Below, one piece after another: positions 53,529 through 54,122 of a stretch of DNA of 54,122 nt. The DNA is from Pelagophyceae sp. CCMP2097 (Eukaryota; Sar; Pelagophyceae), in contig MU657264.1 of assembly GCA_026770575.1 (NCBI GenBank), forward strand, positions 81,483 through 135,604. The letters run 5' to 3'. The notes below the pieces were generated by a model, which was not told the DNA's origin, did no database searches, and saw only the letters and a list, made by a program, of their open reading frames with translations. Both the position numbers and the translations under genes were made by a program. Every line of letters starts with the position of its first letter. The first letter of the stretch is position 1.

Positions 53529-54122
53529 GATATGGCGCGGCCAGTGAAGTAAGGGACGAAGGGCGTTCACGACTTTGCATGTAGCTTGGCGGCGTAATTT
53601 TGGCGGCGCATGACGCGCGGCCGCGGCGCATGAATGTCGCTGAGATTTTTCCTTAAATATCGTAAGTAGGGACAAAAAAAAATCCCCCCGGCTCGAACCC
53701 AAGTCTCGCCACTACACCGACTTGAATCTTAAATTTATTTGGATTTAATTGATTTTCCGTTTGTGCTGCCTCCGGGGCTCGAATCTGTCTAGCTTCAATC
53801 CGTAACGACCGATTACATTGACCGACGACATCATGGACGTGCGGTTGACTCGGGCAGGTGCTGTCTACCACACATTAGACCGACGCCTCCTGAGCGGTGC
53901 GGATGATGGGTATCGGCCTGTTTATTTTTAGAGGTGGTTAGAGTTGGTGGTAAATGACGTGATGACCCGCTGGGGGCAAAAGGGGATTCACCGGATCATT
54001 ATCCTTAGAGGTGATTGTGGGGCCCGGTATATATACCGCAACGCTCCCCCACACGCATACCGTAGGAACGGGAGGTTTAGCGTGGAGAAAGGCAAAATAC
54101 GATAATGCACCGGGCCTTGGTC
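53529..54122. other. Right flank: tRNA-like relic and TATA palindrome
   Basis: On the minus strand 53680-53735 contains GTGTAGTGGCGAGACTTGGG and the B box GGTTCGAGCC followed by a T tract, like a SINE head or tRNA pseudogene. At about 54030-54043 a palindromic CGGTATATATACCG may be a core promoter for something beyond the window. No coding sequence recognised. Confidence 0.4.

Overview
This window is nuclear DNA of a GC-rich, intron-rich eukaryote, most likely a marine microalga. Evidence: 52 inferred spliceosomal introns, many only 42-100 bp; donors often GTNCGT with an unusual share of GC donors; acceptors mostly TAG; a UGA-decoding selenoprotein with a SECIS-like hairpin; and algal-type single genes (DUF501 protein, Ctr copper transporter). 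A pelagophyte-like stramenopile would fit, but the lineage cannot be fixed from this sequence. A 10-N gap at 15774-15783 marks a draft assembly.

Layout. 1-1057: no gene seen, AT-richer repeat DNA. 1058-4820: a compact cluster of small genes: a DUF501 protein (+), a Ctr copper transporter fused to an HMA metal-binding domain (-), a possible 85-residue membrane protein (+), and selenoprotein F (+) with its SECIS. 4820-6126: uncertain minus-strand fragments. 6627-19259: VAC14, scaffold of the PI(3,5)P2 kinase/phosphatase complex, 17 exons, 690 aa. 19260-24257: intergenic DNA with mobile-element relics (TIR elements, tRNA-like SINE relics, fold-backs). 24258-47860: second-largest subunit of RNA polymerase I (RPA2/RPA135), 30 exons, about 1,153 aa. 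47861-54122: repeat and transposon graveyard (hAT transposase remnant, non-LTR retrotransposon 3' remnant, hairpin clusters).

The standout signal is in the introns. VAC14 and RPA2 have two intron classes: short (42-334 bp) and long (0.5-3 kb). All 14 long introns are largely built from degenerate 12-15-nt tandem repeats around an ACGGCCC/ACGGTCC core, in many local dialects (CTCGAGACGGCCC, GGGACCTTGTCAC, ACGGCCCCTCTCA and others), nearly always in the same orientation as transcription. At least three long introns in the two unrelated genes also share a composite element: a conserved non-repetitive head, a 13-nt array, then a conserved tail, all in sense orientation. This looks like a family of intron-resident, strand-constrained repeats and is my main candidate for an undescribed system.

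The genes do not form one pathway. They are housekeeping genes for endolysosomal phosphoinositide control (VAC14), rRNA transcription (RPA2), ER protein-folding redox (SelF) and copper entry (Ctr-HMA). Exon boundaries were inferred by reading frame, splice motifs and family conservation; none is confirmed by transcripts.
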